Assembly: GCF_019175285.1 (NCBI RefSeq)
Contig: NC_056527.1
Span: 107,562,135 to 107,626,134 of the forward strand
Origin: Sceloporus undulatus
Taxonomy: Eukaryota; Chordata; Lepidosauria; Squamata; Phrynosomatidae
DNA length: 64,000 bases
Direction of reading: 5' to 3'
Shown one piece after another: positions 40,983 through 50,016 of this stretch. The translations under genes and the position numbers were made by a program. The notes under the pieces are model-generated. The model was not told the origin of the DNA. It did not search any database and worked only from the letters and a program-made list of their open reading frames with translations. How positions within the stretch are numbered: the first letter of the stretch is position 1; every line of letters begins with the position of its first letter.

Positions 40983-42883
40983 CTTTGACTTCTGCACAAA
41001 GTCATGACAGCCAGGTGGTGCTTCAAAGGTCCCTGAGCATATCAGTCCCACTTGATCAAGGCTTCAACCTTGGCGTTTCTCAATCTGGCACCCTTCATAT
41101 GTGTTGGATTACAGGCCCCACTATTCCCATCCAGAATAGCCATTGGGAATGATGGGAATGTAGTTTAACATTTCTGGAAGATGGCAAGTTGGGAAAGCCT
41201 GCTTACATCCCCCAAAGAATGCCAAGTCTAAAGACTTTATGTTTGAATGACTAATTTTAATATTATGGTAAAAAGCTTTAAAAATTAAGCTATACTGAAT
41301 GTGGTATTTACAGAATACAAAACAGATAGTTGATGTTAGCTGCTGTTCAAAACAGGACAGCTGATCTTAGATGCTATCCTCTTAATTATAGCATTTAAGT
41401 AGTAGACTGCCAAAATCCATACATTTAGAAATTTATCCTTTTCTCAAATGCTCTTGCATCTAATGGTATTTTTATTCTAGTCACAGACAAATCAGACAGG
41501 CTGTGTTCCTCTAAATTAAAACATCTGGGCTCTGGTTGTTCTAGTCTGAATTCCTCACCAGAAAATTAGAATAATCAGTGGCCAGGCATTGTAATTCAGA
41601 AGGCCATGCGTATCTGTGAGGAGGGGAGGGTGGGAGAAAGGGAGAGATTTATGTGCATGTGTTTGTGTGTGTGTGTGAGAGAGAGAGAAAGGTGCATGAG
41701 ATCATTTACACACTGCTGTCTCTGTACAGATGTGCACATGCTCATTAGAGCAGGGGAGCCTAAGAGAGGCACCTAAGCTGTAAGTGATCCTCAAGTCCTT
41801 TTTTTGCACACATACCTCTCCAGAATTTGTACAATAAATCACTGTATGTTGTATCAAAAGTACCATATTTCCTCAGACAGTTCGACCACAGCCCTGGGAA
41901 GGAAGTCATGGTTGAAAACCCAAGTGCTAGTGGCTGGCCCAAGATATTGCGGTGACATTTAAACCCTTAAATGCCTTGGGACCTTGATACCTGAGGAAGC
42001 ACTTCTCCCTAGATGTGCCTACCTGAGGATTTTGGTCTTCAAGGTGGCCATCCTCTCCCCCATGAGTGAGATCAATACTCTATGTTCAGACGTGGGAGAG
42101 TGCCCTCTCAGCCCAATTGTGGAATGCCTGGGATTTGTACTTTGTTGTGGCATCTGTGTTCTCTGACAGAGAAGGCTAAATATCCCACAAAACTACAAAT
42201 CCCCATATTCTATAACACTGAGCCATGGCAGATAAAGTGGTGTCAAACTGCATTATTTCTGCAGTGCAGATGCAGCCAAAGTCTAACAAATGAGGGATAC
42301 TTATATTTATGTGCACACATACTTTTCAAGGCAGGGCTCTTAACCAGGGATTCTTTCCCTTTCCCCTAAGGACCACAGAAGAGAGATCAGTTGAGATCTG
42401 GGAACTTTACCTGGGACTGTGTGTGTGTGTTTTGCTCAGGGCACGAGCTCAAGTGGGGGAACCGAAGAGACTAGATCTTGCTGACAGAAATCTTTTTCAC
42501 ATGCCAAATCTGGGACTTCTCTCCTTGCAGTTGATGCCCAGGAACGCTTGTCCCTTCGTTATGGAAAGCCCCTGAAGGACCCCAATATTGCCCAAACTGG
42601 AGTCGCCATTGTCCTGTGTATGGGTGGAGTGTTCTTTCTGGTGATGGTAGGCGTGTGAGTATCACAGACAACATTTTGCCCTTCTCAGAGTCAACTGCTA
42701 CCTCTTATTTCCACCCCTGTTATGAGATATCAGTTTGAAACGAAACAAAACACACAAGCTGCCGACACCAGAGACAGCTCAGCACCAGCTAAGATTTAGG
42801 GTGGGTGGTGGTGGAAGTACTAACTCTCCCTTCTCCCCAGGATTGTCGTGTACTGGAGGAACCGGCTATTTGAATTTGTTTAG
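34397..42883 (+). CDS. IZUMO2: IZUMO2, sperm Izumo-domain membrane protein (complete)
   Basis: Seven exons: 34397-34631, 36115-36189, 36592-36678, 38244-38264, 40120-40200, 42531-42654 and 42841-42883. They give 221 aa, the length I recall for human IZUMO2. A signal peptide (about 1-21) is followed by CLQC at 22-25, a helical Izumo domain without an Ig domain, the Cys-rich hinge, a membrane helix (about 191-213) and a short tail ending RLFEFV. Shared human motifs include CLQCD, EG-FF-YA and the hinge NCKGC. Izumo-family proteins are sperm membrane proteins; IZUMO1 binds egg JUNO, whereas the role of IZUMO2 is unsettled. The start at 34397 gives the best signal peptide; an in-frame ATG at 34346 would add 17 residues. 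All splice sites are consensus, with phase 1 introns except the last (phase 2). MYH14 is the head-to-head neighbour. Confidence 0.95.
35582..35803. mobile_element. Fold-back MITE in IZUMO2 intron 1 (GTCCAAAACAC ends)
   Basis: GGTCCAAAACACATTGTAG to CTGCAGTATGTTTTGGAC; complete. It is followed by a tRNA-type SINE scrap ('aacactctaaccactctgcc', about 35870-35950). Confidence 0.8.
36115..36189 (+). CDS. IZUMO2: IZUMO2 exon 2 (75 nt)
   Basis: Reads VKIKVDALIEEVRSTTESLL then QTTLE. Acceptor ttcccag, donor GTGAGG, phase 1 on both sides. Same length as exon 2 of both paralogues. Confidence 0.93.
36287..36490. mobile_element. Tigger-like (pogo) MITE in IZUMO2 intron 2
   Basis: 'cagttgtccctctgtatccacgg' to 'taccaaggggccagtgta', with 'ccattttatataagggacacc' inside. 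Confidence 0.77.
36592..36678 (+). CDS. IZUMO2: IZUMO2 exon 3 (87 nt)
   Basis: Reads DQALLEKLVAFRAITTMKLK then RALKEHQMK. It aligns with human DEPLLEELVTLRAN. Flanked by a Tigger-like MITE (36287-36490) and an L2-like tail. Confidence 0.94.
36828..36975 (-). mobile_element. Truncated MIR-like SINE and poly-T
   Basis: 'gttgtcattgttgtgtgcctcc' to 'cttggcaggtttcatcagagctga', about 100 bases. A T-run follows at 36953-36972, with an L2-like tail to about 37070. Confidence 0.7.
37945..38065. mobile_element. Small fold-back repeat ('CCAAAGTTTGGGAATCACTG')
   Basis: Left 'actttggtcctcctggtgttttggacttc' mirrors right 'gaagtccaaaacatcaggaggaccaaagt'. The centre reads 'tctcccagaagccccagccagctgg'. Confidence 0.75.
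38244..38264 (+). CDS. IZUMO2: IZUMO2 micro-exon 4 (21 nt)
   Basis: Encodes ACDKKIC between acceptor cctcacag and donor GTAAGT. It supplies the first Cys pair of the hinge; the micro-exon occurs in all three genes. Confidence 0.92.
38586..38868. mobile_element. Composite fold-back MITE, 'ATAATCCAG' family
   Basis: 'cactttggctgccatggcacc' and the right end 'aaagtggtgccaaacgggattattt' belong to the family. About 70 foreign bases lie in the middle. Confidence 0.6.
38910..39105. mobile_element. Penelope-like fold-back with hammerhead core motifs
   Basis: Two inverted copies of a Penelope-type end meet near 38990. The right copy reads CTGAAGA (38990-38996), a hairpin GCC...GG, GAAATGTC (39017-39024) and AGGAATAAA. 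It then gives 'cacatagccccaaaaacccacaaaaaacta'. CUGANGA and GAAA are hammerhead core boxes, and TCTT/AGGA can form stem I. Penelope-like elements are known to carry such ribozymes. The left copy lacks CTGANGA. Confidence 0.6.
39347..39452. mobile_element. Small fold-back repeat ('AAAGTTACTTT' ends)
   Basis: 'ggaaagttactttaccaacagcagctccc' mirrors 'gggagttgttgtccccaaagtaactt'. Related copies lie near 16806, 49183 and 63645. Confidence 0.7.
39503..39957. mobile_element. hAT-type MITE with perfect 8-bp target duplication
   Basis: Ends CAGGGGTAGGCAACCT and AGGTTGCCTACCCCTG, flanked by CTCTAGGT on both sides (39495-39502, 39958-39965). The 8-bp duplication and CAGGGG ends are typical of hAT. The left half is CpG-rich ('ggcccgcgggccggatgcgg') and the right half is AT-rich with 'gtgtcctccattt'. 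Confidence 0.9.
40120..40200 (+). CDS. IZUMO2: IZUMO2 exon 5 (hinge, 81 nt)
   Basis: Reads AYLNYQVLNCKGCHTIGPYC then MTLSQCF; Cys spacing C-x2-C-x6-C-x5-C as in IZUMO1 and IZUMO3. Confidence 0.94.
40956..40982. repeat. (CA)n microsatellite
   Basis: About 13 CA units in the fifth intron of IZUMO2. Confidence 0.9.
41000..42072. other. IZUMO2 intron 5, mostly unique
   Basis: Only a fold-back scrap near 41075-41180 and a GT/GA-rich tract at 41660-41695 stand out; no extra exon was recognised. Confidence 0.5.
42105..42278. mobile_element. Fold-back MITE, 'ATAATCCAG' family, left end lost
   Basis: 'gaatgcctgggatttgtactttg' to 'attatttctgcagtgcagatgcagcc', about 250 bp before IZUMO2 exon 6. Confidence 0.72.
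42531..42654 (+). CDS. IZUMO2: IZUMO2 exon 6 (stalk and membrane helix)
   Basis: A stalk (VDAQERLSLRYGKPLKD) is followed by the hydrophobic run VAIVLCMGGVFFLVMVG. The donor GTGAGT leaves phase 2. Confidence 0.94.
42841..42883 (+). CDS. IZUMO2: IZUMO2 exon 7 (end of helix and tail)
   Basis: Reads IVVYWRNRLFEFV and stop TAG. Acceptor ctccccag. A weak AATAAA lies at 43619-43624; no stronger poly(A) signal was seen. Confidence 0.93.
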
Positions 42884-43689
42884 TAGGAAGACCTGCCTGG
42901 ATACATTTAGTTGAAAGACCTGCCATCTCACCTGTAAGGGATGAATTCTGAACAGATCTCTAAACTCTGAAGCCTTGAAATTTGGCCCAGTCAACTCTGC
43001 CATAATAACCATTGGAACCCCAAATCAGTGTTTCTTCTGACCCACACAACCTTATCTCTAACTTTTTTTCAGATCTCCCAGTTTCCCATAAAAAACACAA
43101 AGCCCAATTTTGGTAAAATTGTTCCTTTTCTGTTGTTGTTCTGGTCTGCAGAGATTTTCCTTTATTGGGGTTCTCCTAGTTCCTTCAGATGTTTGGCAAC
43201 CACCACTCACCCACACTACTGATTCACTAGGCATCACTTCCTTTATAGGAAACCAAGATGGGTTCCAAATTTGCTTTTCTTTGCTCAAAAGAGAAACATA
43301 ATTCTTCCTTGTACAAGTGTCCTCTTATTTGCTCTCGCCAGTCAAAACTCAAGGCTGTGTAAGAAGGTGGTGTGGTGTTGAGCAATCCTCTGGTTTCCAG
43401 TACAGCTAATGACCGATTATTTTTTGTATCATCATCCTCTTGTGTTTAAAACATACCAAGTATCTGGAAGAGCAGTTAGGAGGGGGAGAGGGAGAGAGGT
43501 TCCTTCAAAATCTAGAACAGGACATATTTATTTATTTCATTTGTATGCTAGCTTTCTCCCAGAAGGGACCCAAGGCTGCTTACAGATTTTAAAAAAAACC
43601 ACAATTTTAAAACATTACAATAAAATTTAGACATGAGCATTATCTAAACATGGTAGAAAAATGAAGTGCAAAATTCTAGGGTGGTAAAG

Positions 43690-44370
43690 TCAATTGTTGT
43701 TGTTGTTAACTACCCCTAAGTTGGTTTCAACTTATGGCAAGTCTATGAATGAGAGCCCACCAAGACATCCTATCAATAGTTTTGCTGAAGCATTGCAAGG
43801 CTCGGGGGTTGAGTCTATCCACTTGTAATGTGGTCCTCCATTTTTCCTACTGCCTCACACTTTACCAAATATTATAATCTCTTCCAATGAACCATATCAT
43901 ATCATGATATGTCCAACACGTGACAGCTCTAGTTTGGTCATTCTGGCATTCTATGGTGAGTTCAGGCTTGATTTGCTCTAGAACCCATTCGGTTTTTAGG
44001 CTCTCCATATATCTGTAGAACTCTCCTCTGGCACCACATTTCAAATGATTTTCTTCGGTCCAAAACAGATTGCAGAAATAATCCAGTTTGAAACTGATTT
44101 AACTACCTTCTATGGAATTATGGGAACTGTAGTTTTGTGAGACATTTAGCCTTCCCTGTCAGAGAGCTCTGGTGTCACAATAAACTACAATTCCCAGAAT
44201 TCCATAGCACAGAGCCAGGGCACTTAAAGTGGTCTCAAACTAGATTATTTCTGCAGTGTGTTTTGGACCTCTCTGACAGCTGTCTTCCATGTCCAGCTTT
44301 CATAGCCATACACAGAAATAAGAAATGTGATGACATAGATGAGAATGGGCTTTACCAGTTCTGATTCCAG
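43690..44370 (-). mobile_element. RTE/BovB-like LINE fragment interrupted by a MITE
   Basis: Reverse-oriented. The translated stretch WVLEQIKPELTIE matches the C-terminal part of the same LINE seen at 57 kb (WILVQIKPELSLE). A MITE is inserted at 44057-44268 and the LINE resumes with 'ctgtcttccatgtccagctttcatagcc'. Confidence 0.7.
44057..44268. mobile_element. Fold-back MITE inserted in LINE (GTCCAAAACA ends)
   Basis: GGTCCAAAACAGATTGCAG to CTGCAGTGTGTTTTGGACC; complete and symmetric. Confidence 0.82.
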
Positions 44371-44835
44371 CAAGGAATTATTATTTTTTTTAAAAATGTT
44401 AAAAACTCCCTGCAGTTAGAAAGCTGACCCTTCAATGAGAAAGGTTTTAAAGTAGTCCTTTACTTGATATCCTAGCTTACTTTCTACCACTTTCAGCATT
44501 CTCTACCAGCATTCTCCAGCCATAGTCTTGTGAATCCTAATAGGGTACAGAAATGGGTGTCAAGTATCCTTCTAAATGCCATGGAACCACAGTTTCCAAC
44601 ATTTTCCTCATCCTTGTCTATGCCAGCTATATTGCTGCTGGGACATACAGTCCAACAATATCTGGTGAGCCACACAATTCCCACTCCTGCAATAAAGTTT
44701 TTGGCACAAATGGCAATTTTAGCTTCCTTGGGAAGAAGGGCAAGGAGGAGCGGTATGATCAGGAAAACCTAAAAGCCTGGATTCCCAGATTCCATGGGAG
44801 ACTGAGGAAACACAGTGGCAGAGCCAGCTACTCAC

Positions 44836-44926
44836 ATCAACACAGCTGAAGACAACACCACAGACTCACAAACGAGGAAGACGTAAAGCACAATTTCATT
44901 GTATTCTGCAAGACGTTTGTCTTCCA
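44836..44926 (-). CDS. IZUMO3: IZUMO3 exon 6 (membrane helix)
   Basis: Reads [20 protein letters not shown] then [10 protein letters not shown]. Human has ENREIALYLILIAEAVILAS. The donor GTGAGT leaves phase 2, as in both paralogues. Confidence 0.92.
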
Positions 44927-47900
44927 CTAGGAGGCAATAGAAACGTCTTATTAATCACTTTAAAAAGTCTAGAAAGAAATGTTAAAAAATTATCATCTTA
45001 GGCAGAATTCAAAGATATAGCCATGTTAGTCTGTAGAATCAATATCCCAAGAGACCTTGAGGCACATTTGAGACTAACTGAAAGAAAAAAAGTTAGAGGA
45101 AGTAAATAGAAGTCTACAAAAGGTCATGCTAGTCTCAAAGGTGCTACAAATTCCCTCTACGTACTGGTTCTGCAGACTAACATGACTATATCTTTGAAAG
45201 AAAGAAGTTGGCAGCATTTGGTGGAATGGAAAGCTAGGGACAAACCTATATATGCCATTAGTGTGTGAGATGTCAATTCAAATTCAAAATCCTTTGTGTA
45301 TGGAAATTAAGTGGCAAGTTGGTCATTGGTGAACAAAGGCAGAGGACACTAGCCTGAGGTTTGGAGATTCAATTAGTGTGGTAGTAATCTATTCTTCTCA
45401 CCTCAGACTAGTTTCCTCTGGGTTTCTGTGGATTTTTCAGGCTATGAGACCGTGTTCCAGAAGAGTTTTTTTCTTGATGTTTCGCCAGCATCTGTGGCTG
45501 GCATTTTCAGAGAATGCTGGCATGGAAGTGAGTGGGTTATACTGTATATAGTCTACTTTGACTTTGTCCACCAACGACCACCACTTCATTTCCATGCACA
45601 AAGGATTTTGAATTTGAACTCACACACTAATGGCATATATAGGTCTGTCCCTGGCTTTCTACTCCACCAAATGCATCTGAGGAAAGCTCATGCTGCCAAC
45701 CTCTTTATTCCAGTAAGTCTCAAAGGTGCTACAAGATCTCTCTACATCTCATCTTAGGCAGCTATGGACACCTCTTCTTCACCTAGAACAACTCCAAATA
45801 TTTAGATATAACTCTTCACCCAGAACAAATCCAAATATTTAGATATGCCCACCCTGGCTCCCCAAAATGCTCTTGGTTCAGAAACAAGAGTCAGAGCCTC
45901 AAAGCATCCCTGCCCCTTTGCTCAAGCCATACCTCCACAGAGCTCTCCATCAAAACATTGGACAACAATCCGTAGGCAGGTCCAGCAGTCCAAAACGGGC
46001 CCTTCAGTAATGGCTACCAAAAAGAAGAACATCAAGGCTGAGAACCGGAGGCCCTTAGGGGATTGTCCATTTCAGACAGAGGAGGATTCAGGGACAGACT
46101 AGAAAAAAACTGGGAAGGGTTCAGAGGTGATTGGGGAAGGGGTTCCAATACTTACTGCAGTCCTCCGAACAAGCTGAGTTGTGGGAAGAAAAGAGAGAAG
46201 AAGAATGGTTTAGAGACCTTACATGTGGAGGGTTTCTTTCTTAGTTCTTATGCAATTCATGATTTTATGCTCACCAGTCAACAATGTAAAGTCCCATTTT
46301 CTCAGATGAAAAATGGGACAAATGTGGCCAAGCAACATCAGTGTGTGGTCAAGATAACAAAAGTTATCAATGAGGAATAACACACAAGCTAGCCACCAAT
46401 CCTAGCTGATATGATTGAAGTTGTAGTCTATTTACATCTAGAGGGCCACAAGCTGTCCACCTTTTCTGGATGTAAATGCACCTGTTTTTAATTTGCTTTG
46501 GTTAAGACAATTCAGTGGCACTTCAGTTTTGTTGTTTCACTACCTGAAGACCTCACTTAAGCGGCAATCTTTAATGCAATAAGCTTTAATTTTATATGTC
46601 AGTAATTGGCTAAGCTCCTATACTGAGAAGATAGATCATCACTTTACACTCATGGAGTGACATGGTGGTGGCAGAACGCCATCTTGTGCATGAATTGTGC
46701 TGTTGCACAACCAAATGTGTAACCAAAAACACATGCTCACCTGCATGCACAGTGTGCATTTATTTCAACATGCACAATGCACATGTTCAGTGGCACCTTA
46801 TGCAGAACTTTGCTTGCACATTTCACATTGGATCTAAATGTCCATTTTTTTCCACAGGAGAACTTACACATACATAAGACATCAAAAGGATTCTGGCTAT
46901 TATTTGTGTCCTTATTTTTCTTAATCTAGTTATATAATTTGTATTTGTATGTCTATCTTAGCTCCATATCAGTCATTTTTTAAAAAAGAAACCTATGGTG
47001 CATTGGGTTTTCTGTATCTCATATTGAAGCTATTCCTCCTAGGAAGCACTGTGCCTGTCATTCCTTGAGGGATTGGTACCAAAGTCAGCGAATTTCTCCA
47101 GCGTCTGTTGCATGTGATTTTGCAGGAAGACCCTAAGCTTGTACATAGAGAGTTGCCACAGGAAAACCCCTAGATGGAAAAAAATGAGAAAGAGGCTATT
47201 GCAAAGCAAAGAGACCTGTGAATTCTTAATGGACCAAGTTACAATTCTAGCCTGGAAAAATTGGGGGACTTTGAGTTCAGTTGGAGTGGGGACATACTTT
47301 CCAACATTTCACAGATGAAAACTGGTACATGTGTGTCCAAGCCACATCAGAGTTTGTTCAAGGTGGCAAAAGTTATTAATGAATAAGAATGCACAAGCCA
47401 AGAGGGGCTGGAGCATTGCTTTTGCCTGAGACTATTGGGAAGGGTAAGATTCTGCTCCTTTCTCACCTCTCACCTCACTAAGAAGTAATCTGAATGCAAA
47501 CTGCTTTTGCACTTTGAACTCAATTTCCAGCAACTGAGGTTCAAAACACATTGCAGAAATAATCCAGTTTGAGACTGCTTTAACTACCCTGGCTCAGTGC
47601 TAGGGAATCCTGAGGATTGCAGTTTATTGTGGCACCAGAGCTCTCTGACAGGGAAGGCTACAAGTCTCACAAAACTACACTTTCCAGTATTCCCTAGCAT
47701 TGAGCCAGGGCAGTTAAAGCAATCTCAAACTAGATTATTTCCCCAGTGTGTTTCAGATCTGAAGTAGCCTCAGGATAAAGGGAGGAAATAGGAGAGAGCA
47801 AGCAGCTGGAAAATTTTAAAGGTAACTGGACAAGTGGGATGACAGAGGAGTAATAGGGACCATCCTTCCCAAATTGGGACAGTTGGAGAGTATATGTGGA

Positions 47901-49572
47901 AACTGCAGTTTATGAGGACATGTGGCCCCAAGAGTCAGGGTTACAATTTTCTTTGAGAAATAATTTCCCCTCACATGCCTCTCAATGACTTTCTGAGGAT
48001 GCTGGGTGCTGTTTCTCTACAGTTTTGTTTTGTTTTTTGTCTTTCCCATTCCCCCCTCCCCAAGATATATTAGGCCAGGGAGGGCCAAACATTGCCCATG
48101 CCCCTAGTAATTGGGGGCACTTTTATTTATAAAAATAATAATGAGACTGAGAGGATCCACAGACTGGCCATTAAGGCTGGTCTGTGGACGGAGTCGGGGC
48201 ATGGCATCCACATGGCCGACGGCAGCATCATAGCACTCCTCTGGTACTGCATCTACATGATGCAGCATCAAAGGAGCGCAAAAAAGCTGCGCACTGGTGG
48301 TTATGACACCCTTTCCAGGGCACAAAAAGAGCTGCTTTTTGCGGCTACTTTTTGCACCATGGAAAGGAGAGATTGGGGCTGCAGCATGCAGTTGCCATGG
48401 CCCCAATCCAGTGCAGATAGAGGCGGCTGCAGGCCGTCCCTTAGAGGCGGTCTGACAGCCCCTGAGATAGAATTGGTTTTGCTAATTAAATTGTAATCAA
48501 TGTTTTGAAATTTGCACCTAGCCATGTAAGTTAACATACCTACCCAAATTGCATGCAGATATGCCTTTTCTCTCTTCTAGATGTTTAAGTGGTATTTCTA
48601 TATGAATTACAAAATCTATATGATGCATACCAGGGCTACTTACATGCTGCATAATTGGGCCACCTTACATGGTTGTTAATCTGAATTTGACTTAATGGGT
48701 CCATCAGTCATCTTGATCCAGTTTACGTTTGTTTTGGAGCAAGACATGGGTACAGCGGATAAAACTTCAAGGTTTAGGATACCTGCTGCTTCCCTACAAC
48801 CTGGCAGCTTCCAGATATGATGACCTACAACCTCCCACCCCCATTTTCAGCCAGGATTGATGAAGATGATGGAATGTGTAGTTCAAGGTATCTGCTGAGT
48901 TCTACATTTAGGAGAACAGTCTAAATCTCTCTGTGTTATTAATTTTTAGAGTTTACATTTATGATATCTACATGGAGGCTTAGTATATGAAGGCAAGAGG
49001 TGCTAATTTCAGCTGTAAACCCAATATCCAAAATTTTCCACATCATACCTTTCCATGTGCTGTTGTTTATCTCTCGCAAACGGCTGATAATATCTGATTT
49101 AAGAGACATCACTCCACGTACATCTGGAAGGAGACATGCACAGATTTAATTCTACAATTGTGATACTAAAGCCAGAGCCTGGGAAAGTTATTTTTAGACT
49201 GCAAGTTCCCAGAATCCCCCAGTGAACATGGTCACCAGGCATTCTGCCTGCAGGATTCTGGGAGTTGTAGTCCCCAAAGGTAACTACCAGTCTCCGGACA
49301 CTTTCCTTTTTCCAACCCCACTAATACTTCTCTGTTCAGATCGTACCAAGTACTCTTTCGTATTTCTTTTGGAGGAAAGTGCTATGCAAATCAGCCAGGG
49401 CCTGGACGTGCCGTTCGATTAGGGTGTAACGGTCGGGTACATCTTCTGGCAACGTTTCCTTCATTAGGGTTGCCACAGAGTCCAAGAAACGGCGGTCGCA
49501 TTGAAGGCACCCAGCTGTTGCTTTGAAGGATAACAGAAACAGGGGGAACACGGGGAGGAACCAAGGCACCAT
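44836..49572 (-). CDS. IZUMO3: IZUMO3, sperm Izumo-domain membrane protein (3' end not found)
   Basis: Six exons, read right to left: 49347-49572, 49049-49123, 47080-47169, 46156-46173, 45933-46013 and 44836-44926. They give 193 codons plus two bases. Seen: signal peptide (1-21), CLQC at 22-25, helical Izumo domain, and a sequon NNSTW where human has NETW. The micro-exon ACSEDC matches my recollection of human IZUMO3. The hinge [12 protein letters not shown] and a membrane helix (from about 175) follow. The role is inferred from the family: a sperm acrosomal/plasma-membrane protein of gamete interaction. The start at 49572 has a good context (gccATGg) and gives a clean signal peptide; an in-frame ATG at 49611 is weaker. 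The tail exon after the GTGAGT donor (phase 2) was not recognised. IZUMO2 converges from the left; the third Izumo gene diverges on the right. Confidence 0.92.
45004..45203. mobile_element. Fold-back repeat, 'GATATAGCC..GTTAGTCTG' family
   Basis: Two inverted arms: 'attcaaagatatagccatgttagtctg' and 'cagactaacatgactatatctttgaaag'. It lies in IZUMO3 intron 5; a further one-armed scrap is at 45661-45755. Confidence 0.72.
45428..45660 (-). mobile_element. Penelope-like fragment, reverse orientation
   Basis: Reverse complement gives CTGAAAATGCCAGCCACAG, then GCTGGCGAAACATC and 'actcttctggaacacgg', the same family as 39.0 kb. The first core box reads CTGAAAA, one base off CTGANGA. Confidence 0.6.
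45933..46013 (-). CDS. IZUMO3: IZUMO3 exon 5 (hinge, 81 nt)
   Basis: Reads [20 protein letters not shown] then FDGELCG. Cys spacing C-x2-C-x6-C-x5-C. Donor GTATGG. Confidence 0.94.
46156..46173 (-). CDS. IZUMO3: IZUMO3 micro-exon 4 (18 nt)
   Basis: Encodes ACSEDC between acceptor aactcag and donor GTAAGT. The intron phases on both sides require it. Confidence 0.92.
47080..47169 (-). CDS. IZUMO3: IZUMO3 exon 3 (90 nt)
   Basis: Reads [20 protein letters not shown] then [10 protein letters not shown]. Acceptor catctag, donor GTACCA. Aligns with human GVFIIQGKLLDVRQNLESKL. Confidence 0.93.
47285..47900. mobile_element. Non-autonomous DNA element carrying a nested MITE
   Basis: 'atactttccaacatttcacagatgaaa' to 'gggacagttggagagtatatg'. 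A fold-back MITE sits at 47538-47758. An uninterrupted copy of the host element lies at about 60680-61040. Confidence 0.7.
47538..47758. mobile_element. Fold-back MITE, nested (GTTCAAAACAC ends)
   Basis: GGTTCAAAACACATTGCAG to CCCAGTGTGTTTCAGATC. It is inserted in the element above. Confidence 0.8.
48090..48490. repeat. GC-rich hairpin-bearing segment
   Basis: Contains a hairpin 'ccacagactggcc attaa ggctggtctgtgg' (about 48158-48190) and CpG-rich DNA to 48470. Reading frames on both strands look incidental. Probably another non-autonomous element, but its ends were not defined. Confidence 0.4.
49049..49123 (-). CDS. IZUMO3: IZUMO3 exon 2 (75 nt)
   Basis: Reads [20 protein letters not shown] then NSTWK. 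Acceptor cttccag, donor GTATGA. Confidence 0.93.
49183..49290. mobile_element. Small fold-back repeat in IZUMO3 intron 1
   Basis: 'gggaaagttatttttagactgcaagttccc' mirrors 'gggagttgtagtccccaaaggtaac'. It fills most of the 223-bp intron between IZUMO3 exons 1 and 2. Confidence 0.75.
49347..49572 (-). CDS. IZUMO3: IZUMO3 exon 1 (signal peptide and CxxC)
   Basis: [20 protein letters not shown], then [19 protein letters not shown] and [15 protein letters not shown], ending ...YERVL with phase 1 at donor GTACGA. Human IZUMO3 has VPGRTHLLERQIKEM at the same place. Confidence 0.94.
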
Positions 49573-49811
49573 GGCAGCGGTTGCGCTATGAGGGCCAAAT
49601 ATCATATCCAAGACAACTTTCCTTCAGAAGCAAGGAACTGTCTGAAAGACAACTAGTTCCATCGCACAGGGAAATGTTACCAAGGAGAGACAGCATATAG
49701 GCAAATGTTGTTGGCGTCAGTCTCTGTGATGCTAGCTATAGAACAGGAAGTGATGTCAGTAGCCCAGTTGAGAAGAATGTTGAACTGACATCTGATTTTG
49801 TTCAGGTTTCC
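49573..49811. promoter_or_regulatory. Divergent promoter between IZUMO3 and the third Izumo gene
   Basis: The 239 bp between two start codons must hold both 5' UTRs and core promoters unless further 5' exons exist. It contains an ETS-like ACAGGAAGT joined to CRE-like TGATGTCA (49751-49758), a half-site ggcgtcag (about 49714) and TGACATC (49786). No TATA box or CpG island. The TGATGTCA is 61 bp upstream of the plus-strand ATG. Confidence 0.6.
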
Positions 49812-50016
49812 ATGGCTAAAGCATCTCTGCTAGGATTCCTGGCCTGGGCTCTGCCTATGCAGGTGGCTGGCACATGCCTCCGCTGCTGGCCAGATGCTGT
49901 TGCACACTTTGGCTACGATGCATATCTGCTGCTTGATCGGGATTCAGAAGCCACTCGAAGACTGGTGAAAATTTTCCTGGAAAGTCCTAGTGGCTCCAGC
50001 GGCAGAATGTATTTGG
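49812..50016 (+). CDS. Third Izumo gene, exon 1
   Basis: MAKASLLGFLAWALPMQVAG, then TCLRCWPDAVAHFGYDAYLL. Ends ...MYL plus G at donor GTATAA (phase 1). It is the shortest first exon of the three genes. Confidence 0.88.

Noticed and set aside
44553-44849. 98-codon plus-strand frame and, on the minus strand, an AG followed by a short open stretch near 44780 as IZUMO3 tail exon.
   Set aside because: The plus frame overlaps IZUMO3 exon 6 antisense without family match. The minus candidate would leave an intron of only about 55 bp and does not resemble the human tail.
48092-48496. 134-codon plus-strand frame.
   Set aside because: It lies in a GC-rich hairpin repeat with an overlapping antisense frame, typical of repeat-derived frames.
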